Of a stretch of 9,752 nucleotides of DNA, positions 1 to 6,950 are shown one piece after another. The DNA is from Hyphomonas sp. GTDB taxonomy: Bacteria > Pseudomonadota > Alphaproteobacteria > Caulobacterales > Hyphomonadaceae. The notes under the pieces were generated by a model. That model was not told where the DNA came from and made no database searches. It saw nothing but the letters and a program-made list of their open reading frames with translations. Position numbers and translations under genes: made by a program. How positions within the stretch are numbered: position 1 is the stretch's first letter; every line of letters starts with the position of its first letter. The stretch covers positions 1-9,752 of the forward strand of contig JARFRJ010000200.1 in NCBI GenBank assembly GCA_029287305.1. The letters run 5' to 3'.

Positions 1-1277
1 GTAGATAGCGGGCTGTCCTGATAGGGTGTGGGCGCAGACAGTCGGCCAGAATTAATGAAAGGCCGGGCAAAGTCATATTTGCTCGCCAGCTCCAGAATGG
101 CATTGCGGCAAGCCAAGGACGCCCGGTTTTTTGGGGTAATAAAATCTGTTGCCCGGGTGGAGTGCAGAATGTTTTCATCCGCCGCTTGAACTCGCTCATG
201 ATTATAGCTTTCAATCAGGCTCTGACCTGCTTTGCCGTGCAAGACGCGGTCGAGCTTCCAAGCGAGATTATCGGCATCGGCCAGTCCACCATTGGCGCCT
301 CTCGCTCCAAAGGGGGAGACCAGATGCGCACTATCGCCAAGAAAGACGACAGGGCCATGCACAAAGCGGTCCATCCGGCGACACTGGAAGGTGTAGACCG
401 ATACCCATTCTTTCTCATAGGCGGTTTCAGCACCCAGCATGCCTTTTATCAGCGGGTCGAAATAGTCTGGTCGCATCACGGCGTCGCGATCGATATGGCG
501 GCCAAGCTGGAAGTCAAGTCGCCAGATATCATCGGGCTGCTTATGCAAGAGCGCTGTACCGCCTGGACAAAAAGGCGGATCGAACCAGAACCAGCGTTCA
601 GAAGGCCGCATCGACGCCTGCTTGCCGGCAAATCGAATATCGACAATAAGGAAATTATCTTCAAAGACACGGCCTTCAAAATTGAGCCCCATGGCCTGCC
701 TTAGCGAGGATTTATGACCATCACAGGCAAGGACATAATCAGCTTTTATGAGATAATCGCCCGTTGGCGTTTGAATATCTAGGTGCGCCTCACCCGCCTT
801 GGTCTGGATATGCTGCACCTTATGTCCCCAGCGAATATCCACCGTATCTATCGCCTCCAGGGCGTTAATGAGAATCTCCTCGACATAATATTGTTGAATA
901 TTGAGGAAGGCGGGGTTTTTCTGATCCTTGTTCGGGGAAAGATCAAAGCTGTATATCGCCTTGGGGTTTTCCTTCCAGAAGAGCTTTCCGGTATTCCATT
1001 GTACGCCCTTATCACGGATCAGTTGACCAATGCCGAGCCGATCAAAATAATCAAGAGACTGTTTGGCAAAGCAGATAGCTTTACTGCCATGGGGGATAAA
1101 ATCAAATGCGGTGAGCAATGTGATGTGATGCCCTTTACGAGCCAGATCAAGGGCGAGCGCAAGTCCGACAGGACCAGAGCCAATAATGACAAATGTGAGC
1201 GTTTCTGGACCGATCAGATGCGCTGGAAGGGCGGCGGGGGCCTTGTCTTTATAGCGTCTAAGGGTCAGTTTTGTCAT
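1..1277 (-). CDS. FAD-dependent aromatic-type monooxygenase (PheA/TfdB/MhpA-like), 3' end beyond the window
   Basis: A single open frame runs from ATG 1277-1275 to the left edge without a stop, giving 425 complete codons. The family uses FAD and NAD(P)H to hydroxylate aromatic or related substrates in the cytoplasm. Visible motifs are the N-terminal Rossmann GSGPVG (residues 33-38), the ACDG motif (184-187) and the second FAD motif GDSAH (314-318), followed by FGARGANGG. These are in the right order and spacing. Family members are usually about 540-560 residues, so roughly 120 C-terminal residues, often a thioredoxin-like domain, should lie outside. The start is fixed by an in-frame TAG at 1313-1311, which is also the stop of the upstream MBL gene, with no other usable start between; the ribosome site is weak. 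Odd: the position that normally carries the acidic FAD-ribose ligand is Thr56 (segment HITLLTAFD). The gene lies 33 bases downstream of the MBL gene and is probably co-transcribed with it. The substrate cannot be read from the sequence. Family call is firm. Confidence 0.9.
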   Translation of the reverse strand, partial: MTKLTLRRYKDKAPAALPAHLIGPETLTFVIIGSGPVGLALALDLARKGHHITLLTAFDFIPHGSKAICFAKQSLDYFDRLGIGQLIRDKGVQWNTGKLFWKENPKAIYSFDLSPNKDQKNPAFLNIQQYYVEEILINALEAIDTVDIRWGHKVQHIQTKAGEAHLDIQTPTGDYLIKADYVLACDGHKSSLRQAMGLNFEGRVFEDNFLIVDIRFAGKQASMRPSERWFWFDPPFCPGGTALLHKQPDDIWRLDFQLGRHIDRDAVMRPDYFDPLIKGMLGAETAYEKEWVSVYTFQCRRMDRFVHGPVVFLGDSAHLVSPFGARGANGGLADADNLAWKLDRVLHGKAGQSLIESYNHERVQAADENILHSTRATDFITPKNRASLACRNAILELASKYDFARPFINSGRLSAPTPYQDSPLS

Positions 1278-1310
1278 GCTGGTTTGCTCATGATTAAGGG
1301 CGGCTCTGAT

Positions 1311-2270
1311 CTATCCCTGTAGCAACGCCCAGACCTCTCTGTCGCGCTCCATGGTCCAGATTTTTGGCCAATCAATCCCGTCATATTCATCCCATAAACG
1401 CTGCACATTAAACGGCAGACAATGCTCAAAAATGGGCCATTGTCCGAATTTGGGAGAGAGGGCAGCATGGGTCCGTTCAAAGGCCTCTTTCAGATGTCCG
1501 TTTGCATCGTGCACCGCTTTGACATGTGTCTGCATCACGGTCAGAAACTCGCGGGTTTGTTCTATGGCAGCGTTGACCGCTGTCTGACCCTTGGCAACAG
1601 CGCCGCGCCCTCCAATCAGATTCTCGGCATTGAACTGCTTGACCCGGTCCAATGTGCCGCTCGACCAGTCCATATGAAAAGCATCGCCCGTATAGAGCGC
1701 TGCTTCGGCTTCAACCAAATCCCCGGCAAAGAGCGTGCGCGAGCCGGGATGCCAGACAACAATATCACCAGCTGTATGTCCGCGCCCGCAAAACTGCAGG
1801 TCAACATGTCCGCGATTGCCACCCAGCTCGATCTGCATTGCATCGCTAAAGGTAAGGGTCGGGTGGGTCAGGCCGGGTATGTCTTCAGGCTTTTTAAACA
1901 GGCGAGGCATACGGCCAAATTCGCTCTCCCAATCCTGTTTGCCGCGCTCCTCAATGAGGGTTTTCGTAGCAGCGGAACTGATAATATTTTCCGCCTCAAA
2001 GGCAGATGCGCCGAGCACTCTGACGGCGTGATAATGGGTTAAAATGAGATATTTGACAGGCTTGTCAGTATGCTGACGGAGCTGGGTGAGCCAGTCGCGG
2101 GCGGCCTGAGGCGTGGCGCGCGCTTCAATGGCGATGATAAAATCCTCACCCTCAATCGCCCCGACATTCGGGTCCCCTTCGGCGGTGAGCGCATAGACGC
2201 CTTCCGTCAGAATTTCCAAGGTCTCCTGTTTTTCGGTCAGGTCATGTGAAGAAGCAAACGGTTTGGCCAT
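1311..2270 (-). CDS. MBL-fold metallo-hydrolase with a reduced metal site
   Basis: This 319-residue protein has the metallo-beta-lactamase fold. The first metal motif, normally HxHxDH, reads H79-Y-H81-A-V83-R84. His165 in CGRGHTAGD and Asp184 in FAGDLVE are the expected third and fourth ligands. The late PGHG-type loop reads GGRG, with Arg222 in place of His. The three site-1 histidines and the bridging Asp are therefore present, while Asp, His and His of site 2 are replaced. From memory, HYHAVR followed by LGASA recurs in a family of full-length MBL proteins, so this looks like a subfamily trait rather than decay. The C-terminal part includes HCLPFN (283-288) and a Trp-rich tail. The start is supported by AAGGA at 2282-2278, seven bases before ATG. 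It sits 27 bases after actP and 33 before the FAD monooxygenase, which suggests a hydrolytic step in the same pathway. No signal peptide is seen, so it is probably cytoplasmic. The exact reaction is unknown. Confidence 0.88.
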   Translation of the reverse strand: MAKPFASSHDLTEKQETLEILTEGVYALTAEGDPNVGAIEGEDFIIAIEARATPQAARDWLTQLRQHTDKPVKYLILTHYHAVRVLGASAFEAENIISSAATKTLIEERGKQDWESEFGRMPRLFKKPEDIPGLTHPTLTFSDAMQIELGGNRGHVDLQFCGRGHTAGDIVVWHPGSRTLFAGDLVEAEAALYTGDAFHMDWSSGTLDRVKQFNAENLIGGRGAVAKGQTAVNAAIEQTREFLTVMQTHVKAVHDANGHLKEAFERTHAALSPKFGQWPIFEHCLPFNVQRLWDEYDGIDWPKIWTMERDREVWALLQG

Positions 2271-2297
2271 AATATGATCCTTAAAGGCGCTTTGAGG

Positions 2298-3974
2298 TTA
2301 ATGGGAGGCGGTTTCCTCCACACCATATCCGGTCTCTGCACGGAAATATTGTGCGGCAAAGGCAGCTTTTTCTTTCTTGGCTGTGGCAGATTTATCCAGA
2401 ATGGAGAAAAGAATGATGGAGATAAAACCAAGCGGCAGGGTGATGAAAGTCGGGTAGATATAAGGGAAGAGTGCAGTTTCAAACCCAAGGATCTTGACCC
2501 AGACAGAATCGCTGAGCACAATAAGAACAAAACAAACGGCCAGCGTTATACTGCCTCCATAGACATAGCCTTTGGACGTTGTCCCCTGCCAATACATTGA
2601 GAGAATCAGAATGGGGAAATTAATGCTGGCCGCAATAGCCAAGGCAATCGCGGTCACGACTGCAATATTTTGTGTTTCGAATAATACGCCAAGAATAAGA
2701 GCAATAATCCCGATACCGCCTGCTGCGATACGTGTGGTGAGCAGGCTTCCGCTCCCTTCTTTGGGGGCTTTGGGACGGAAAATACTGTAAAGGTCATGCG
2801 AAATTGCCGCCGATCCGGCGAGCGTCAAACCGGCAACAACGGCCAGTATGGTTGCAAAGGTAACCGCAGACATATAGCCGAGCAGGATATTACCACCAAC
2901 CGCCTGGGCGACGTGTAAGGCAATCATATTGCTGTTTCCAACAACTGTGCCGCTCTCATCGATAAAGCGCGGATCCCCCCAAATTATAGCGACGGCACCA
3001 AATCCAAGAATGAGGATCACAATATAGAATATTGCCATGATGACAGCGGCAATACTGACCGAATTGCGCGCCGCTGAGGCGTCTTTTACGGTAAAAAATC
3101 GCATTAGAATATGAGGCAGGCCCATAATTCCGAAACACATGGTTAATCCAACAGTGATGGCCTGAAACAAATCATTTTTCAGCCATAAGCCGGGCTGCAG
3201 ATAGGCTCCCTTATGTGGGCTTATCTCAGCACTTTTTGCCAGCATGGCAGAAAAGTCAAAGTCGAACTGGGCCAGCATAAGGATCACAATCAGTATCCCG
3301 CCGGAAAGAAGCAGACCAGCCTTGATGATCTGCACCCATGTTGTAGCAATCATGCCGCCAAAAATCACATAACACATCATCAGAGCCGTAACCAAGCTCA
3401 CCGCGAATAAGTAATCAATACCAAACAGAAGTTCAATCAGCTTGCCCGCACCGACCATTTGGCCGATCAGATAAAATATCACCACAAAGAGTGAGGCAAT
3501 TGCGGAGAGAATACGCACCGACCGGTCCTGCAGTCGATACGTGATGACATCCACTAGGGTAAAACGGCCCAGATTACGGAAACGTTCTGCGATCAGCATC
3601 ATCATTATCGGCCAGCTAACAACCACGCCGAGGGAAAGAATATAAGGGTCATATCCATGAAGATACATCAGACCTGTTATCCCCAGCAGGGTAGCCGCGG
3701 ACATGAAATCCCCGGCAATTGCCATGCCGTTTTGCCAGGCGGATATACCGCCCCCAGCAACATAAAAGGACTTTCTATCTTTGATACGTTTGGCAGCAAA
3801 CCAAGTAATGACGAGGGTTAAAAAGACAAAAGCCAGAAAGGTCACAATCGCGGTTATATTCAGATCGCTCGGGTCTGGTGTCGTTTGCGCGTGCGCAGGG
3901 CGCGGTGCATTTATAAGAAATATAATGCCTGAAAAGGCCATGCAACGCAGAACTATAAGCAGTTTAAGGGGCAT
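2298..3974 (-). CDS. actP: ActP-type sodium/solute (acetate-like) symporter
   Basis: This 558-residue polytopic inner-membrane protein belongs to the solute:sodium symporter family and resembles E. coli acetate permease ActP (about 549 residues) along its whole length. Shared landmarks include a signal-like N-terminus ending near AHAQ (residues 27-30), AIAGDFMSAATLLGI, the LIGQMVGAGKLIELLFG helix, GGMIATTWVQIIKAG, GLPHILMRFFTV, TFATILAVVAGLTLAGSAA followed by SHDLY, and a C-terminal tail of the form QYFRAETGYGVE ending in His. About 13-14 membrane segments are visible as hydrophobic stretches. The ATG lies two bases after the TGA of the DUF485 gene with only a weak ribosome site, which fits translational coupling. 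E. coli actP follows yjcH in the same way. ActP carries acetate and glycolate; here no acetyl-CoA synthetase gene is present and the downstream genes are an MBL hydrolase and a monooxygenase, so the true substrate may be another short or aromatic carboxylate (inference). The symbol denotes the family. Confidence 0.92.
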   Translation of the reverse strand: MPLKLLIVLRCMAFSGIIFLINAPRPAHAQTTPDPSDLNITAIVTFLAFVFLTLVITWFAAKRIKDRKSFYVAGGGISAWQNGMAIAGDFMSAATLLGITGLMYLHGYDPYILSLGVVVSWPIMMMLIAERFRNLGRFTLVDVITYRLQDRSVRILSAIASLFVVIFYLIGQMVGAGKLIELLFGIDYLFAVSLVTALMMCYVIFGGMIATTWVQIIKAGLLLSGGILIVILMLAQFDFDFSAMLAKSAEISPHKGAYLQPGLWLKNDLFQAITVGLTMCFGIMGLPHILMRFFTVKDASAARNSVSIAAVIMAIFYIVILILGFGAVAIIWGDPRFIDESGTVVGNSNMIALHVAQAVGGNILLGYMSAVTFATILAVVAGLTLAGSAAISHDLYSIFRPKAPKEGSGSLLTTRIAAGGIGIIALILGVLFETQNIAVVTAIALAIAASINFPILILSMYWQGTTSKGYVYGGSITLAVCFVLIVLSDSVWVKILGFETALFPYIYPTFITLPLGFISIILFSILDKSATAKKEKAAFAAQYFRAETGYGVEETASH

Positions 3975-3976
3975 TT

Positions 3977-4309
3977 TCAGCTTTCATCCAATTTTATAGG
4001 AAGGGTTGAGAGGACATCTGTGCGCAGTGGATCAATCTTCCGATTGGCATACCAAGTATAAAAGACCGCACAGATGACGGATAAAATGAGAAGAAAAACA
4101 GAATAATAAATCGCTAGATTAAGCACGGCGTCAGGCTGTATTTTCAAAATGGCAATATCAGACCATATGGACAGGAGAAGCAGGTTTCCCAAAAAAACCA
4201 GCAATAAAAGGCTTGTCAGAAGGTAGACAATTATTCTGCGCTGGCGCGTCAGGCGTATAAAAGCTGGCGACAGGATCAAGCTTTGGGGGGTTAAATCGGG
4301 ATCACTCAT
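3977..4309 (-). CDS. DUF485 (YjcH-like) small inner-membrane protein
   Basis: This is a 110-residue protein with two hydrophobic membrane helices, roughly residues 27-49 (YLLTSLLLLVFLGNLLLLSI) and 66-86 (LAIYYSVFLLILSVICAVFY). A polar N-terminus contains the typical SPAFIRLTRQRR segment, and a WYANRKIDPLR motif follows the second helix. This layout matches the DUF485 family, whose members (E. coli YjcH is 104 residues) almost always sit directly upstream of an ActP-type symporter, as here with a two-base gap. The role is not established; a partner or assembly factor of the symporter is usually assumed. AGAAG about eight bases before the ATG could serve as a weak ribosome site. It is the first gene of the presumed DUF485-actP-MBL-monooxygenase operon, because a strong terminator precedes it on the same strand. 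The sequence is more diverged from YjcH than ActP is from its homologue, but the family call is well supported by context. Confidence 0.85.
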   Translation of the reverse strand: MSDPDLTPQSLILSPAFIRLTRQRRIIVYLLTSLLLLVFLGNLLLLSIWSDIAILKIQPDAVLNLAIYYSVFLLILSVICAVFYTWYANRKIDPLRTDVLSTLPIKLDES

Positions 4310-4430
4310 AATTTTTACTTCTGGTTAAATCTTATACATTTCAACAGTAAATACATGTCGCGGCAGGCAGGCATATAAATCAATGCTATGCCCAGAAATA
4401 TTTTATGCAGATTTTATCTGATAACGCGAA
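4310..4430 (-). promoter_or_regulatory. Probable promoter region of the DUF485-actP-MBL-monooxygenase operon
   Basis: This AT-rich gap lies between the receptor terminator and the first gene of the transporter operon, so the operon promoter should be here. On the minus strand GTATAAG at 4336-4330 could act as a -10 element, but no convincing -35 lies at the usual distance. A small perfect inverted repeat, CAGAT-TTT-ATCTG (4408-4420), sits just past the T-run of the terminator. Assignment of exact elements is not possible by eye. Confidence 0.4.
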
Positions 4431-4468
4431 AAAAATCTGACCATGCGCCAAAAACTAAGCGCATGGTC
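4431..4468 (-). terminator. Rho-independent terminator of the TonB-dependent receptor gene
   Basis: On the minus strand a perfect 10-bp stem, GACCATGCGC paired with GCGCATGGTC (4468-4459 and 4448-4439) around a 10-base loop, is followed by AGA and seven consecutive T (4437-4431). It begins about 36 bases after the receptor stop codon. A second small hairpin, AGGGCT-AAAA-AGCCCT (4484-4499), lies between the stop codon and the main stem. There is no T-run on the plus-strand side, so it should work only for minus-strand transcripts. Confidence 0.85.
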
Positions 4469-4503
4469 AATAAGTTGGGACAAAGGGCTAAAAAGCCCTC
4501 TGA

Positions 4504-6810
4504 CTAGAAGCTCCAGGTGATCGAAGCCCCATAGGTACGTGGTTCACCCAAGGTTCCGATCTGGCCAGGCCCGATGACATAGACATGTGAATAATACCGG
4601 TCATCGGTGAGGTTTTTACCCCAAATCTGGAATTGCCAATTCTGGTTTTCCGGTATCCAGGTGATGTTCGCATCAAAGAGGTTATATTCATCTTCAATCG
4701 TATCATCATTCACGAAATCGGCCCGTTTGGAGGCAGAATAACGATAATCTGCACTCCACTGGAGATCGCCCATCCCATCGCCAAGAGAATGTTCATAGAC
4801 AACACTCAGAGAGGTTTTATGCTCGGGCGCACGGTTCAAAGGCTGCGTAAACAGGAAGTCTTCTCCCGGGTCCACAGTAAAGAAATCGCGAAAATTAATC
4901 TCGGATTCAGTATCCAGGAAGGCATAGGTTGCACTCAGGGTAAGGCCTTCCACAGGTATCCAGGTTAGCTCCCCTTCAAACCCAAGAACTTCAGCATCCC
5001 CGGCATTGATTGTACTGAAAAAGCCAAATGAGGCTGGATCAACTGTAAAGCCATCTGGAGCAGAGGCGTCGGCGATGAGACTCGGGCCAAAGCGCTGAAG
5101 CTGCAATCCTGAATAGTCAAGATAAAACCCGGCCAGATTAAGCCGCATCGTATCATCGAAGAATTGCCCTTTGAGACCCACTTCAAAACTATTGGCTTCT
5201 TCCGGATCAATTTGGATTTCCAATGCTTTTGCAGCATTTGGGGGAGCGGCCCCAAATCCACCCGCCTTATAGCCTTTGGAATAGCTGGCATACATAAGAA
5301 CATCTTCCGTGGCCTGCCAGTTCAGACTGATTTTGGGGGACACATCTGTGAAACTTGCATCATCATCAATACCGTCGCCTGTGTTAACATTGCCGAAATT
5401 CTCATTGATTATTGTGCCGGGAAGTCCGGTTGTCGGATCCGTTCCAGATGCAAAACCGGAGGAAGAGATTTCTTTGCTATCATGGGTGATGCGCAAGCCG
5501 CCGCTTATGGAAAACTGTTCATTGATAGACCAGTTACCATGGACAAAGCCGGCAATACTATTTGTCGTATTCACCTGACGATAACCGCCGACGCCATCTT
5601 GCGTGTCGCCAGCAGGCGTAATTGCAAGGCGGTCATCCACACCGCTTCCAAAGAAATTTACGAAGCGGAAAAATTCAGCTCGGTCGGTTTCTTCCCGCAA
5701 ATAGAAGACCCCAAACAGCACATCAATATCCTCAGTGAGGTCCTGCGCATAGCGAAACTCTTGGGTGAACGCTTTGGTGCGATCGACAATATCATCTATC
5801 AAATTGGCCTGCGGGATACCGACGGAGTCCATTTCCCAATCAGCCTTGGTTTTATAATAGGCTGTGACAGAGGTAAACTCGCCGCCATTGGAAAGTTCAT
5901 GCTGCGCTTTAAGACTATAGATTTCAGAAATACGCTTGGAAAAACCGTCTTGCGGATTGACCGAAATCATATCTTCTTTAGACCCACCAGCGCCTTCAAA
6001 GAAACGATATACACCAGCCGTCGGCAAAGGCATGCGCGCAATATCTGATGTGTCTTCTTCCTGTGTCGAGGCGGTAAAGGTCACTTCTGTGTCTGGCGTT
6101 GCCATCCATAGCAGCTGCCCTCTGGCGCTGATCGAGTTTTGATCTTTCAGGTCATTACCCGTCAATATATTCGTGACATAACCATCACGTTTGCGCACAT
6201 TTACGGATGTTTTGAACGCCAGATTGTCCATAATTGGACCAGTAACATAAGCCCCAAAATTACGCTGGCGATAATCACCAAGATTAACGCGAACGCGGCC
6301 TTCAAACTCTTCCAAATTTGGTTTTTTGGACGCGATATTTATAGCGCCGCCAATTGCATTACGCCCAAACTGGGTCCCTTGAGGCCCCCTTAGGACTTCA
6401 ATCCGCTCGACATCGAAAAAGTCAAACGCCGCATTTGAGACGCGGCCAAAATACACATCATCCAAGAAAACAGCGACAGAGTTTTCTGTGCCGGCACCAT
6501 CATCATTAGACGATATGCCTCGCAATGAGAAAATCGCCTGACCGGCATTGAAGGGCGAAAAGCTAAAGCCCGGAATACGGCTCGACAAATCCAGTGGATT
6601 TGAAATATCAGCACGTTCAATCGTTTCGGCAGAGACGGCTGTAACAGCAATCGGAACCTTTTGCAGTTCATTTTCAGTCCGTTCGGCTGTGACAATGACA
6701 GGCTGCAAGGTTCTTCTACTGCTCTCGTCCTCTTCTTGGGCGAAGGCTATGTCTGGCGAAATCAAGGCCAAACCCGCCAACATGGCGCAGGATGATAATA
6801 ATTTTTTCAT
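4504..6810 (-). CDS. TonB-dependent outer-membrane receptor
   Basis: This 768-residue protein is a TonB-dependent receptor. It has a Sec signal peptide (MKKLL start, hydrophobic core, likely cleavage after AFA at residue 24), a TonB-box-like segment around LQPVIVTAER (35-44), a plug domain with VPIAVTAVSAETI and RGPQGTQFGRN (141-151), and a long beta-barrel ending in the aromatic C-terminus WSF expected for barrel assembly. It should sit in the outer membrane and use TonB/ExbB/ExbD energy to import a bulky or scarce compound. No FecA-type N-terminal signalling domain is present, since the mature protein starts almost directly at the TonB box, so it is unlikely to signal to a surface sigma/anti-sigma pair. 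The start is fixed by AAAGGAG at 6824-6818, seven bases before ATG. It follows the amidase after 140 bases and ends at a strong terminator. The sequence style suggests the sphingomonad-like expanded receptors that import organic nutrients rather than siderophores, but the substrate cannot be told. Confidence 0.95.
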   Translation of the reverse strand: MKKLLSSCAMLAGLALISPDIAFAQEEDESSRRTLQPVIVTAERTENELQKVPIAVTAVSAETIERADISNPLDLSSRIPGFSFSPFNAGQAIFSLRGISSNDDGAGTENSVAVFLDDVYFGRVSNAAFDFFDVERIEVLRGPQGTQFGRNAIGGAINIASKKPNLEEFEGRVRVNLGDYRQRNFGAYVTGPIMDNLAFKTSVNVRKRDGYVTNILTGNDLKDQNSISARGQLLWMATPDTEVTFTASTQEEDTSDIARMPLPTAGVYRFFEGAGGSKEDMISVNPQDGFSKRISEIYSLKAQHELSNGGEFTSVTAYYKTKADWEMDSVGIPQANLIDDIVDRTKAFTQEFRYAQDLTEDIDVLFGVFYLREETDRAEFFRFVNFFGSGVDDRLAITPAGDTQDGVGGYRQVNTTNSIAGFVHGNWSINEQFSISGGLRITHDSKEISSSGFASGTDPTTGLPGTIINENFGNVNTGDGIDDDASFTDVSPKISLNWQATEDVLMYASYSKGYKAGGFGAAPPNAAKALEIQIDPEEANSFEVGLKGQFFDDTMRLNLAGFYLDYSGLQLQRFGPSLIADASAPDGFTVDPASFGFFSTINAGDAEVLGFEGELTWIPVEGLTLSATYAFLDTESEINFRDFFTVDPGEDFLFTQPLNRAPEHKTSLSVVYEHSLGDGMGDLQWSADYRYSASKRADFVNDDTIEDEYNLFDANITWIPENQNWQFQIWGKNLTDDRYYSHVYVIGPGQIGTLGEPRTYGASITWSF

Positions 6811-6848
6811 TTTCGCACTCCTTTCATTTCAGATATGTGCATAGTGTT

Positions 6849-6862
6849 ATCTTTTATCTTTT
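6849..6862. repeat. Tandem 7-bp repeat in the receptor leader
   Basis: ATCTTTT occurs twice in direct succession in the 140-base gap between amidase and receptor, about 40 bases upstream of the receptor ATG. Read on the minus strand it lies within TATAAAAGATAAAAGATAAC, a likely AT-rich promoter or leader stretch. A short near-palindrome GGGCACTTGCC lies further upstream at about 6880-6890. Neither can be assigned a role. Confidence 0.4.
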
Positions 6863-6950
6863 ATAGTTTGGATGGGTGCATGGGCACTTGCCGAAACCTC
6901 TCTTACCCTTTTGCGGTTTGATAAATTTAGTGTCTCATGGTGGATATCGG

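Noticed and set aside
215..679. Short minus-strand frames at 215-433 and 476-679 that could suggest a broken gene
   Set aside because: They are in other frames than the monooxygenase, which is continuous from 1277 to the left edge; there is no frameshift.
1276..1291. Alternative ATG at 1291-1289 for the monooxygenase
   Set aside because: It is out of frame and meets TGA after five codons; the correct start is 1277.
162..1322. Plus-strand open frames at 162-704 and 783-1322
   Set aside because: Both are antisense to the FAD monooxygenase, whose motifs are intact through the whole region; they show no recognisable domain.
1311..2270. Reading the degenerate HxHxDH motif as pseudogene decay
   Set aside because: The gene is full length with a good ribosome site, intact site-1 ligands and conserved C-terminal motifs, and lies in a tight operon.
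5164..6048. Long plus-strand open frame (294 codons)
   Set aside because: It is antisense to the well-conserved receptor barrel, has no family features and its composition follows the receptor codons read in reverse.
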